Below are positions 40,421 to 51,028 of a stretch of DNA of 64,000 nucleotides, one piece after another; positions within the stretch are counted from its first letter, which is position 1; every line of letters begins with the position of its first letter. Where the stretch lies: contig JAPDOI010000294.1 in NCBI GenBank assembly GCA_029168955.1, positions 648,001-712,000 on the forward strand. The letters run 5' to 3'. Both the position numbers and the translations under genes were made by a program. The notes below the pieces were generated by a model. The model saw only the letters and a list, made by a program, of their open reading frames with translations, was not told where the DNA came from and ran no database searches. The DNA comes from Aplectana chamaeleonis (Eukaryota; Nematoda; Chromadorea; Rhabditida; Cosmocercidae).

Positions 40421-41912
40421 CATATCATAATTACAGCAACATACTCAAAGCTCTGATATCAATGTCCACGCAAACCTTCATTAACCGGCACTGTCTCCAT
40501 CAACTCCGCGTAACCAAAAACCTTGGGTTCACAAAATTTCACCCAAAATCTTCAAGAAATAAGATCTATTTTGCATATAACTTTCTGAGTCCTTGTATCA
40601 TAATTACGGCAACACTTTCAGTATTCAATCGCTATTCTTCCTCTTATTCGGTAATACTAACTTGTAACGACTTTTCAATAATCTATCGGTCCGCCTTGTT
40701 TAGAAATGATCTAAAGGTGTGCCAGTGAGTCGTTTGTCCTACCTCCACTATAAATATATCGAAATTCCTCGGACGTTTTCAATTGAGTTAACGTCAGGTG
40801 AGAACGCCGGCTAAGTCATAACAGTGAGCCCATACTGCTCGAACCAAGTTCTAGTTGAGCGACTCGTGTGGATGTCGGCATCATCTTACTGAAAGGTGAA
40901 CTCATTTTGCTGGAACCGAGCAAGGAACGGTGGCATTCCTGTTCACAACACTTCCTGGTACTTCGTAGAATTCCTTCTAGAGGAACCGAAGGCTATCTGG
41001 AGCACACCGTCGGCATCGAAGCCACGCCATACCATGAGACTGCCTCCACCCAAAATCCGCTTGGCGAATCACCCTGGCTCCCTGCGGAGATTTCGCCAGT
41101 AGTGTGCTCACTCACCAGTTCCATCCAACTTGAACTTTTTCTTGTTCGAGAAGACTCCCTGAACTCAACGTTTACCCAGATGAAGCCTGAGAACAAGTTC
41201 TGCTCATCTTAGACCAGTCAGTCATCATGTTCCTCTCAGCGTACTGCAGCCGTGCGGCCTAAGGCAGTGCTGTGAGGTGCGGTGCTGGACGCATCCGAGA
41301 ATGCTCTATAATTGGGTTGCGACTGATCGCCCTCCATACGGTCATCCTGAATATCGACGCGAAAAGTTCGGCTCGGACCTGATTGGCCGACATACTCGAG
41401 TTGGACACGAGCCATCCTTCTCGACATATCTCAGGAGCAGACAGCTTTCTGGGCCTGCCAGTGCCTTTCTTCGAACCATGCTACTCAGGGTCATGCAAAA
41501 ATCGGTAGACAACTGTGAATTAATGATGGTGTTGCTCCACTATTCTCCTGATGTTCGGACAAACCTTGTCCAGGGCAAGAATCTGAGATTTTCGAACTCA
41601 GAGAGAACGGATCCGTTTGGCATGCTAGAGTTACGTTGAAATTACATACTTTTATCCGTATCATATTCGAAACGGAGAATGTTTTGAGAAATGAGCAAGG
41701 AAGCATTTCCAACAGAAAGCGTTGCTATAATTATGATACAGAGACTTTAAAAGTTATAAACAAAATAGATCTTATTTGTTGATGGCTTTCTGTAAAATTC
41801 TGTGGGCAAAGTTTTGGGCACGCGGATTTGAATGGTGACAAAACCGGTTGATGAAAGTTTGCGTGAACATTGATATCAGAGCTTTGAGTGTGTTGCTATA
41901 ATTATGATACTG
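40421..41912. mobile_element. 1.5-kb Tc1-like transposon with long IR/DR ends
   Basis: The ends are inverted repeats of about 200 bases. Each end carries two direct copies of TATCATAATTATAGCAAC-type sequence: 40423-40440 and 40596-40613 at the left, and their complements at 41721-41738 and 41892-41909 at the right. This is the IR/DR arrangement known from several Tc1-like transposons. TA flanks the right end (41913-41914); the left flank is mutated to TG. Shared arm sequence includes CAAAGCTCTGATATCAATGT. A broken transposase lies between, on the minus strand. Confidence 0.8.
40740..41230 (-). pseudogene. Tc1-like transposase, degraded
   Basis: The minus strand, in changing frames, reads a DEKKFKLDG-like stretch (seen frameshifted as RKSSSWMELVSE), GGGSLMVWRGFDADGVLQI, and later FSPDVNSIENVRGIS before a stop. 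These correspond to the second catalytic Asp region and the SPDLNPIENLW motif of Tc1 transposases. Several stops and shifts (for example after KYQEVL) make it non-functional. Bases 41231-41640 upstream should hold the DNA-binding part but are not recognisable by eye. Confidence 0.75.
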
Positions 41913-43590
41913 TAGTGCATATCATGGCGCGTTAACTGCGTGCACCGTCTGGGCGACCCTCACGCGACCATGACGCAAACGCACACAGATGAGCAATGTC
42001 GTGTAGCCTCGCCCTTTCTGTTGTTCAATTGACAGATGGCATCCTTTACGAAGCTGACATATGGCTTTGCAACGCTACCTCTAAACGCTCCAGCCGCGAA
42101 GCGGCTGGAGAGGTTTGGCTTTGCCCGGGACTTGTGATCACTTAAATTATAGTAGGCTTTATAACTTTGCGTTCCTTATTGAGCGTGGGCGCGAACCCGG
42201 TGCAAGTATGTTATAACATATGCACACCGAGTTTGCGCTAACACACAATGAGCAGCGCAAAGTATCAATATTGCGTCCTCGAGCCACACGAATCTTTCTA
42301 CATCCTTTCTTCTTATATAGACAGACATAACGTCGGCATGGATCCTGAAGAGTCTTCGCGTTCGCTGTTGAAGGTTGGAACGTCGGCATGGATCCTGAAG
42401 AGTCTTCGCGTTCGCTGTTGAAGGTTGGCGCAAACTCGGTGCCATATGCTATAACATACATATTTGCACCGAGTTTGCGCCAATCTCCAATGAGGAACGC
42501 AAAGTCTCTTCAGAATGCATGCCGATGTTAAGTTGCCGTGAGGCGCTATTCTAGTAGGAAGGGGCTACCAGCCATGTCAAGATTTCGCCCATCCAGATGT
42601 TTCGACTTTTCGAGAAAAGTCTGAAGTGTTTGGCACTCATTCAAACGAGCCCCCCACTGGCTAGAATAGCGCCCACTGTGCTGACTATGTTTGGCTGTAC
42701 GTTAAAAATCTTGATTCAATAAATACCTCGAACATCTCTCTTAAGAAGTCTCAAGAGCTTCGAATGAAGCACTTGGCGAGTCAAATATTTTTCCGTACTT
42801 TATGAGTAGTACTGAATTTGATCGAGCAATTTTTTGGTGGTGGAACACTCGAGGTAACGGTTGTATGTAAGATGTTTAGGCTGATGGGCTAGAGTGCAGA
42901 GAAAAGATTTCGCGGCAGAGTCAGAGGCGACAACTCGCCCGCCACGCCCCATCTTGAATATTGGACGTTTCGGCTCCTGCATTTCATGAAAGCGGTATTG
43001 ATGGTTCTTGTTTGGTCATTGATGCATCAGTTGGTACTCCCCCCTTCAAGTTTCGAAAAAAAAAATTCAAAAAAAAACTCGGATAGGGCCGTGATATTTT
43101 TAGTGAGTTTTCCGCGGGTGGTCTGCATATCGAAAAAATGAGGGAATAGGGCTACGAAAATTTTGGAAATTCGCTGTTGGAGCATGCGTGTATATTTCTT
43201 TCGAAGCAGCATTGAAATTCATAAGTAGTTGTGAACATGTCAGGGAAGACTTTGAACTCGTTCAAAGTGAACGAGTTCGGTTCCGTTCCTGACAAGTTCT
43301 CACACGTCAACAAAACCGACGCTGACGCTGCGATCGTTTTCTATCGTCCACTCATACACTGGAGAGAGCTAGCGCAGCTCTTCAGGGGCCGGATGCATCA
43401 ACGCACACGACGAAGCAAGGGTAGGGGCAGAGTCTGGTTACCCCAGCGCAGGTGCCCTGAGAGTCGGTGCCCTGACCCTTATGCACATGCGCTCTATGTC
43501 GTCGGGGCAGCTAGCCCCACTCAGACGTGGAGGGCGGGCCGAGCGGCGAACACAGGGCGAGCCGAGGATACATACTCGGGCGGCACCAAT
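41913..43590. other. Gene-poor stretch with foldback elements
   Basis: Holds the foldback at 42327-42533 and a partial relative at about 42175-42260. A 10-bp perfect stem CTCCAGCCGC..GCGGCTGGAG lies near 42088. An open frame at 43234-43590 starts ATGTCAGGGAAG but has no motif I know and is GC-rich at its end. No supported gene. Confidence 0.45.
42327..42533. repeat. Foldback MITE with an internal 50-bp tandem duplication
   Basis: A 50-bp block beginning AACGTCGGCATGGATCCTGA occurs twice in tandem (42329-42378, 42379-42428). It is followed by an inverted pair GCGCAAACTCGGTGCCATAT / TTTGCACCGAGTTTGCGCC and a right arm ending GCATGCCGATGTTA. Relatives: 59385-59495 and 60636-60785. Confidence 0.7.
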
Positions 43591-44090
43591 TTAAAGGCAC
43601 TGTTCGCGATAAAAATCTCTTTCCTGGTATTTTGCCTATCTTGAAACCGGTCTCATTCTGATTCCAATGATGCTTCTGGAATCGTACAAGACCTTCTGGG
43701 AATGGAGTTATGGTCCCTCAAAAATTGCGCTAGGGAAGCATGGTGGGCGAGTTGTCCGAGGCTTGTAACTTCCGTCTTTTGCAGCCAATGAATGCGAGCC
43801 GACCTGAGTAAAGAGAGAAGTTGGGAATGAAGGGAGGAACGGGGCTTTTGATCGGAAACCATCGCTCAACTCACGATTTCGAGTGTTCCTTTGTTCACGT
43901 CGAGGGGCGGAAAGGGGCGGGGGAGTGCCCACCCCACAATGGCGAGGTTTGCCCACTTTTCTAAGCCGTTTTGTGGCTCCTGCGTAGCTTTTCGTCTCGT
44001 TTCTTTAACGCTGTTCTGCTTCTGAGAGCCACGAGAAGCGTTTGTCATGAAAAATTTGAGAATGAAGTTTATCGCGAACAGTGCCTTTAA
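43591..44090. mobile_element. 500-bp TTAA MITE, copy 1
   Basis: Bounded by TTAA (43591-43594 and 44087-44090). Ends AAGGCACTGTTCGCGATAAA and, read inward, AAGGCACTGTTCGCGATAAA are identical inverted repeats. The whole element is close to identical with 56401-56893, which implies recent movement. No coding capacity. Confidence 0.85.
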
Positions 44091-47000
44091 CCTCAGCTCA
44101 CCCTTCAGCGCATATGTAGGGCCGGCCGCGGAAATTTTCAGAGTGACCAGGGGTGCGTTCCAAGAACATTCCCTTAGCTAAAGTTTTCCATGGAAACGTG
44201 GACACGGCGACGTGGAAGCAATTATCAGTTACTACTCGTGGCCATAGGAAACAAGTTCGGTCATGGAAAGGCTATTTGCCCTCCCTCGGTATCGTGGGAA
44301 CATTCTTGGATTGCACTCCTGAGGAAGTTCTATTATTACTTGGCTCTCCTCACCGTTTTTTGATTATTTTAGAGTATTATACATCATCTTGTTCTTTTTT
44401 CAATCTTTAGAACCACATTTTAGATTAATCTACATAACCTTCATTTTATTCAATCCATTAAACCTCATTTTAAATTATTCAACATTATCTTCTCTTCTTT
44501 TTCAATCTACAAAACATCAAGAATTCGTAGGATGACATATTTATTTCTCTTCTAGTACTTTCCAAATAAATGCTATAAGGTGAGGATAATTACAATAAAC
44601 TACTAAGAGGTTGCTACGTGTCAGAGATTCCTTATTAAAGTTATGTTTCATGACTTCTTTTTTTTCTTTGGTTCCACCGACCAGATGTGATAAAATGAAC
44701 AAAATAGAATGGCTATATAGACGAATTACGACGCGATTTCAAACATGGGAACAGAGAGAACATATCAAGCACCGTAAAAGTAACAACTAAAAATGGCATG
44801 CAATTCGTGAAAATCAACAAAAACACAGTATTCCATACACTAGTTCAGGTTCATAACCCTGCGGTTCTGCATTTCATCAAGTGTAAAGACATAGTACAGC
44901 TATTGATTTCGCCTTTTCGATCCCAGAATTTTCTCGAAAGTGCGAAACGAATATATATTTATTACTCTGCCATTCCTTTGTGTCTTGCCCAGACTCACTA
45001 GGTTTTAATGGTTTTGAAAGGATATGAAACAATGCAATCGCATTATCACGAGAGACAGTTTTGATCGATGAAACAATGTGCAAAACGGAACTGTAACCAT
45101 GGACTATTTCGCAATACACTGGTGCGCGAAGAATTACACCACTCCGATTTGAATATCACCACGCAACGCACCCACGTGCGACGCGAAATTTCCGCTGATG
45201 GGCCGTTTTTCTCCTCGTCTAGCCCCATTCAAGTCTCCGCCCCTGATTTCTGTCCTCGGATCAGCCTCAACCCCAAAAGTACCTCGGGTCGCCCTCTACG
45301 AATGCTCAGATACTCGAGGGGGGCAAGCCCCACTTCCACCAGGACGCCAGCCTTCCTTCCATGACAAAGCTGGCGTGCCAGTGGAACGAGGCCGGCGCCC
45401 TCACACTCACTTCGCGGCGGGACCCTCCTACCCCGGGTCTACCCCGCAGTGGTTACGCGGGTCACCCCAAATATAATATCCAGCTACCCTAGAATATGCA
45501 CAGCTCTCGTCGCTTACACGTCATTCAAGACGATTTCAACCCTAAAACACTTGCAACTATGTACATTTATTAGTTTATTGTAATAATCACAATAATTTTT
45601 CACCTTAATAGTACACATCAAATAACAAAGATTTACAATATTTTCAGTCGGCTTCCACACCACACCTTTGTACCGATATCACTTCATAAAATGTCCAACG
45701 AAATAAATTTAGTTTTGCTCCCAAAAATCATAGAAGCTAATTGGAAAAATGATATGTGAAAGCCGCCTCAAGTACTGAAATAACATCACCGGAATCGCAG
45801 CTTCTCGCATTCAGCTACCTGGATGAAAGTAATGGCAAGGTTGCAGAACTTGGAAAAAACATCCAATGCATGACAAACAGGGCACACTAGACAGAAGCAA
45901 ATAACAGCCAGAACAAAGCCGAAATATGACTACAAAAGATGTAAATGCTCAGGGGTGCGCTCCAAGAAGGTTTCCATGGGAGGAAAATGGGTCTGGTGAG
46001 ATATATGAAGTGATAGGCTGAAAGATAGGTTCATTTGAGATTGTCTGAGACTGTCTGCTCTCAGCTTTCCAGGCTCGGAAGAAGGCGAAGACGCCGAAAC
46101 GTCAGCCGTATAAATCTGTATCATACTCGGTTTGAAGCTGCACATAACATCTGCTAATATCAACGTTGCCAATGCCGAGATTTATTGAAAGTCGTACATG
46201 GACAGTGTCTGATAAACTATTTTTGGTTAATGTCTTTATCAAATACGATTTCCTCCCGTGGAGATTTTGTTGGAACGGACCCCAGTCCTGCAAAGGAGAT
46301 GATATGATAAATGTTTCTTGAAGCTGTTACGGGCTGTACGTCTGATTCGGCAGGGTCATCGCCGGGTTCTTGACCACGTTGCTCCTCTCGCATTGCAGAA
46401 GATTCGCAGTGCTAAAACTGTGAAAATTTTGAACTCTTTCTCGCCTGGAAGGTTGAGCCACACACATCACGTCTGGAAATCATTCTGTTACACTTTAGCA
46501 TGGGGGGGATGGAAATGTCCCAGATATAACTTAGAAGACCTTCTGCACCACGTTGGATTTCTTCTTAACATTTTGAAATTATGAGAAAATTCTCATAATT
46601 TCATCCCCTTCTTGTTTCTGCCTTTTTATGCGTTTTTCATGGATTTAGTATTTAGTATGCGAAGAATCTCACTCTTATACTTAACTATGTATACTTCTTT
46701 CTCCTAAAATAATGTCTTTGAAAATGACATTCGCCTCAAAAGAGACTAAAGACTCTGAATCGACAATTTATTCATTCATATCGAGGGAAAGACCCGAAAA
46801 TCAATTTTGAATGAGTGAACACGAAGGGAAAACGGAAAGCAAAACATTTGGAATAGAGAAAGAACAGAGTTCAGATTGCGCGCTCCACGGCGGAAAACTG
46901 CCCCAGTAGTTATGCACGTGTCGCGGCGCTGAGGGCTGGCTCAACGGTGGTCGGAGCGCCGTCCCCCTCAAGTCTCCGCCCAAAATCACGGTTCAAGGCT

Positions 47001-47330
47001 CGCCCCCTTGAGCGAAAATGAACGAGGCTCGCCCCCCTCGAGTGGCCGGGTGCCTGAGCAGTGGAGTGTACGTATTGACGTACGGGGCGCGCCATCTTAC
47101 GGCTGAACCCTGTGATCGATCAGCCGTGACAGCTGAAAATTTTCAACTCGTCGGCTCTGCGCCTTCTGTTTTTTACTTCCCTTTGCTCTTGGCGCGGTTG
47201 AACATCTTGGATTCACTTCTTTCATAATGTAGCATGTTACTAGATTATATCTGAATACATAAGTCCCAATTTCATTCACAGTTTTAGGATGTCATTTAAT
47301 TTCTGAGTTCACTCATTGCACCCGACACAG
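44091..47330. other. Gene-poor stretch upstream of gene C
   Basis: Very AT-rich from 44340 to 45060. GC-rich repeats occur at 45190-45470 and 46930-47100 (both with CAAGTCTCCGCCC). A possible element at 45950-46290 has ends CAGGGGTGCGCTCCAAGAA and, read inward, CAGGACTGGGGTCCGTTCCAA; a similar CAGGGGTGCGTTCCAAGAAC sits at about 44150. Upstream exons of gene C must exist but were not located. Confidence 0.45.
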
Positions 47331-49981
47331 TTCGTTTACTGTGGATAGCAGTGTTGGAAACAAGGACAGCAACCTCGACGAACGCGATGTGTCTGTTGTT
47401 GAAATGCCACAGATGGTGAGATATCTCTTAGTTTTTTTATAGACGAAATGGGATTTTCGTTGTGATATGGATCACATAAAAATGTTTTTTATTCAATTTG
47501 TGGTATTACGGGCAGGCTTAATTTTGTTCATGTGAGCCACATGAGTTCTTAGTGTGGAAAACGTGCTTGGCTGACCTCTTTGTCGCTTGAAGGTCTGAAA
47601 TGTTGGCGCATTATGAAGCATCACTCTGAAAAACGGCATGACACAATTCTTGTCAAGTGACCGGCATTTAAAGGCATCGTACGCGCTGAAATCATGTCTC
47701 GTTTTTTAAGCATTTTTAAGTTGCTACCTCCTATAGTGACTGAAGGTAGCGAAAAGCCCTCTCAACAACGTTAACTTTTCAAGAAAAAAAAAAGTTTTAA
47801 AGAACTTTGAAAATCATTTGAAATTCGCGCCGGCATCGACTCGGGATAGTTACGCGGAGGGCGCAAGGAATATTTGTCTATTGGCGCAGCGTTGGAAGCA
47901 ATTCACCGAGGACGCCAATCAGGTGAGCGATCAATTTTTCTTTTTTTCTCGCGCCTCATGAGCTTTGTTTTGTTACTTGTTTGTTTTGTTATATCTGCTG
48001 TTGTGTGTCTGTTGGGTCTGTTTGTGTTTAGTTTTGTTATATCATATTCCCGACTGTTTCCGAAGTCTCCGTAAAGGGAAAGTTGTGTTTTCCTTGAAAA
48101 AATGGCAATTTCTCGGATTCTTAACGCGTTTTCTATCGAGTTTTTTTGTTTCAATAGGTTTGCTTGGTTCCAAAAAATGTTTCAAAAAGTTTAAAGTTTG
48201 TTTAGTTGAACAGTTTTTTGTAGTTCAGCGATTTTGTAATCCTCAAACTTCTGATTACTCACAATTTTTGAGCTTATAACAAAATTCCTCAGTCAGCTCT
48301 GTTTAAAATTTTCTTTCCAGCATGTGTTTACCAGTGGGCACAACGATTCATCCAGTGGGATACGGTATGCCGTTTCTGCAGCACAGCGGTGGTGATTTCG
48401 TGACGAGACCCAGGCAGATGTATGTGATTATGCTGGCATATTTTCTTATTTTTTCAAATTTTTCATACTTTCGTTTTTTTACTCTCTGGGTGTTCCTTTG
48501 TATTACCCAAGTTTGAGAACTCAGTCAGCATACTTCGCTCACTGGCGATTACGAACTTCAATTGGAAGAACAACGAGGGAGCAGGCTGGTAGCTGGTTGC
48601 GGATTATCCATTTTACCTCTGGCACATGGTACACGTCCCACGATATATTGGGAGAGGATGGATACAACAACAGTTCAAGAAACGTAGGACTCGAAAGAAG
48701 CGGGAAGGAAACAATATTGGTATTGGACCAAAGCGCCATGTCGCCGAAGACTTGAGGAGGGCTCCAGCATCGCCTGTTGCAGAAGAGATGACTATGAATA
48801 ATGATATCCGAAAAGCGGCTGCTGTGCAAAGAGGAGTTTCCCATAAACCGTCGACCTTCATACGTGGTGATGACCCTTTGTCCGATAGCGGCGATGATGG
48901 GCCTCGTAAAATACGCTCCTACATTCCACCAGGGAAGAGTGTCGACACTTACAATAATATGATTCGGGAACAGCGGATCATAGATAGAATGCTGAGGGAG
49001 AGCAATCATCTTCCGAGAGAAGCGCCGCTACCCCGTCACAAAATGCAGTGCTCGAACGAGCCGAGGTCGTGTACTTCTGTGACTCAGGAAGTTTCCAGGA
49101 AAACGTCGGCTTCTACCGCACAGACGAAAAGCTCCACAGTGCCTCGCAGCGAAAGATCTCCTGGCGCTGAGGCGACTTCTCGAAGTTCTAGGGATTCCAT
49201 CTCCAACCCTCTTTGTACTACCGAAAAATCCTCTCCACTGAAGCGACGGTTACCGCCGCCTCCACCTCTACCTCAGAAAACAATGACCCCGTCATTGCCA
49301 CAACCACAGACTACGCTCAACGATGTTCCCAAACAGAGGACTGCACATAAGCCTCGAGAAACCGCTAAGTCAACTGTGGAAAAACTCCCGGCATCATCCT
49401 CCAGACCACAGACTCCGCTCAAGGATGCCTCCAAGCAAAAGACTGCACATGTGTCCAGAGCAACCGCAAAGGGTGCTGTAGAGAAGCCACCTGCATCTCC
49501 GCTTAGGCCTCAGAGTGAGCTCAAAGATGTTCCCAGGAAGAAGGTGGCACATGTATCTAAAGCGACGTCTCAGGCTAGTGCCGAAAAGCCGGCTAAGGTC
49601 AGATCTTCCTCAGCTCGTGCAACATCGAGTTCGTCCGCAACACCTGATGCCGATATTGTGTGGAATGAACATTTGAATATGGCTTATCTAAACAAACGCC
49701 GGACGAAGTTCATTACGTTGGACAATATGTCGGAGAAGGGAAAGTGGTATAAAGATGTTTTCTTCCATAAGGAACCGCTTTTTGGGAGGAGAGCTGGCAA
49801 GGGTTCGCCGGAGTCGCGATCATCACCTTGTGCGGGGACTGAAACGGGTAGTTCCTCTGCACCTTCTCTGAAGAAACTGATCAAACAGGAGCCTGAAGAA
49901 GAGGACGACGAAATTCAAGTATTGTTTTGTGGAAAACGGGAGTACCTTGATGAACTAGTGCAGAAAAGTTGCAAGAGTTAG
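47331..49981 (+). CDS. Gene C: basic low-complexity protein of unknown function, 5' partial
   Basis: Exons 47331-47415, 48321-48364, 48525-48588 and 48674-49981 (TAG). Phases 2/0/2/0 agree, giving about 500 residues. The large last exon is open for 1.3 kb with coding-like composition. Visible parts: SFTVDSSVGNKDSNLDERDV; a basic block KKRRTRKKR; Ser/Thr-rich sequence; RLPPPPPLPQ; three tandem 34-residue repeats (49304-49609, consensus around RPQTPLKDASKQKTAHVSRA); a conserved-looking segment DIVWNEHLNMAYLNKRRTKF; and an acidic C-terminal part with IKQE followed by DDEIQVLF. The basic block suggests a nuclear protein. IKQE is a classic SUMO acceptor context and EIQVL next to acidic residues resembles a SUMO-interacting motif; both are inference. 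I do not recognise the family. An alternative start of the last exon within 48593-48673 (ATG 48626) is possible. Confidence 0.6.
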
Positions 49982-50438
49982 TTGCCATCTACTGATCTCA
50001 TGTTGCTCATAAGTTGTTTATTTGATGTGCTGAGTCTCGCATAATTGAAATGAATTGAAATGTTTACTATTCAAAAATTAGCATTAGTGACTCGCACTGA
50101 CTAACAAAAGTACTCATCTCGGCCCTGCACATCGTCCTCGTTAGTTGAGTGGCGAGCAGCTTCCAGTCGATAATGCAAGTTCCGTCCAACGGTGCGTCAG
50201 TGTACAGTGGTGTGCCCTGTTCTTAGTGACACGACGTTCTGTTCACATATTGCAAAAGTCTCGGATGACTGACGGAAAGCCGGCCCCTTTTGACGGAATT
50301 TCGTACATTCAACTTCCTGTACGCTTACAACGGTACGTTTTTGAGCAGCCAAACTCGTTGTACGTTACCTTAGGGGCCCCTAGCAAGGATTGAGCATAAA
50401 AAATGGAAAGTGGATTTCAGCGCGTACGATGCCCTTAA
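47668..50438. mobile_element. Pair of matching TTAA-type ends flanking most of gene C
   Basis: The left end TTAAAGGCATCGTACGCGCT at 47668 continues GAAATC. The right end, read inward from 50438, is TTAAGGGCATCGTACGCGCT and continues GAAATC. They are inverted and nearly identical over about 26 bases. Between them lie gene C exons 2-4; exon 1 (47331-47415) lies outside. This could be one 2.77-kb element that has captured gene sequence, or two unrelated MITE ends of the family seen at 26108-26575. Confidence 0.4.
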
Positions 50439-50462
50439 TGAAGACCAAGGAAAGCGAAATAT

Positions 50463-51028
50463 TTAAAGGCAGAGTCCGCGCAGAAAACCGCGCATGGTTT
50501 TTTCTTCTCAATTCATTGCTTGAACCAGGTGGAGATAGCTGGCAAAGCTCGAGACCTCAATAGCTATAGCCTCTTGAAAACCTCTCCGTGGTCTGAAAGG
50601 GCGTTTTCCGGTCGATCATCTAGCACGAGGAGCAGAAGCGCCACAACAGCCTTTGGCAGACCGGGGGAAATCCAAAATTCCATATTCTTTATTTCGTGAG
50701 ATCCTTGCGTTCAAATGTGCGTATTGTGAGCTTCTTATTTTTAGACAATTCTTGACATTCAAAAGGCCAAGAGAAATAATCAACCCAAGAAGTTACAAGG
50801 GCTAAACCCTTTCAGACGTCCATCATTTCCGACAGTTTTGTATTACACAAGACACACCGGACAGACGTGGAAAAAAGAAAGCTAAATGCTCTGCGATCTT
50901 TGAACGAGTTCTTCTCCGAAATCTGAGTGTTTTGGGTGGACTTTATGCGATATATCACAACCTGGTGGGCCTACCTGCGCAAAATAGTGAAAAACTCGAA
51001 CACGGTCTTGCGCTTACGCTGCCTTTAA
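50463..51028. mobile_element. 566-bp TTAA MITE
   Basis: The left end TTAAAGGCAGAGTCCGCGCA and the right end, read inward, TTAAAGGCAGCGTAAGCGCA are inverted. The flanks AAATAT on the left and ATATTT on the right extend the symmetry. No coding frame is recognised. Confidence 0.6.
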
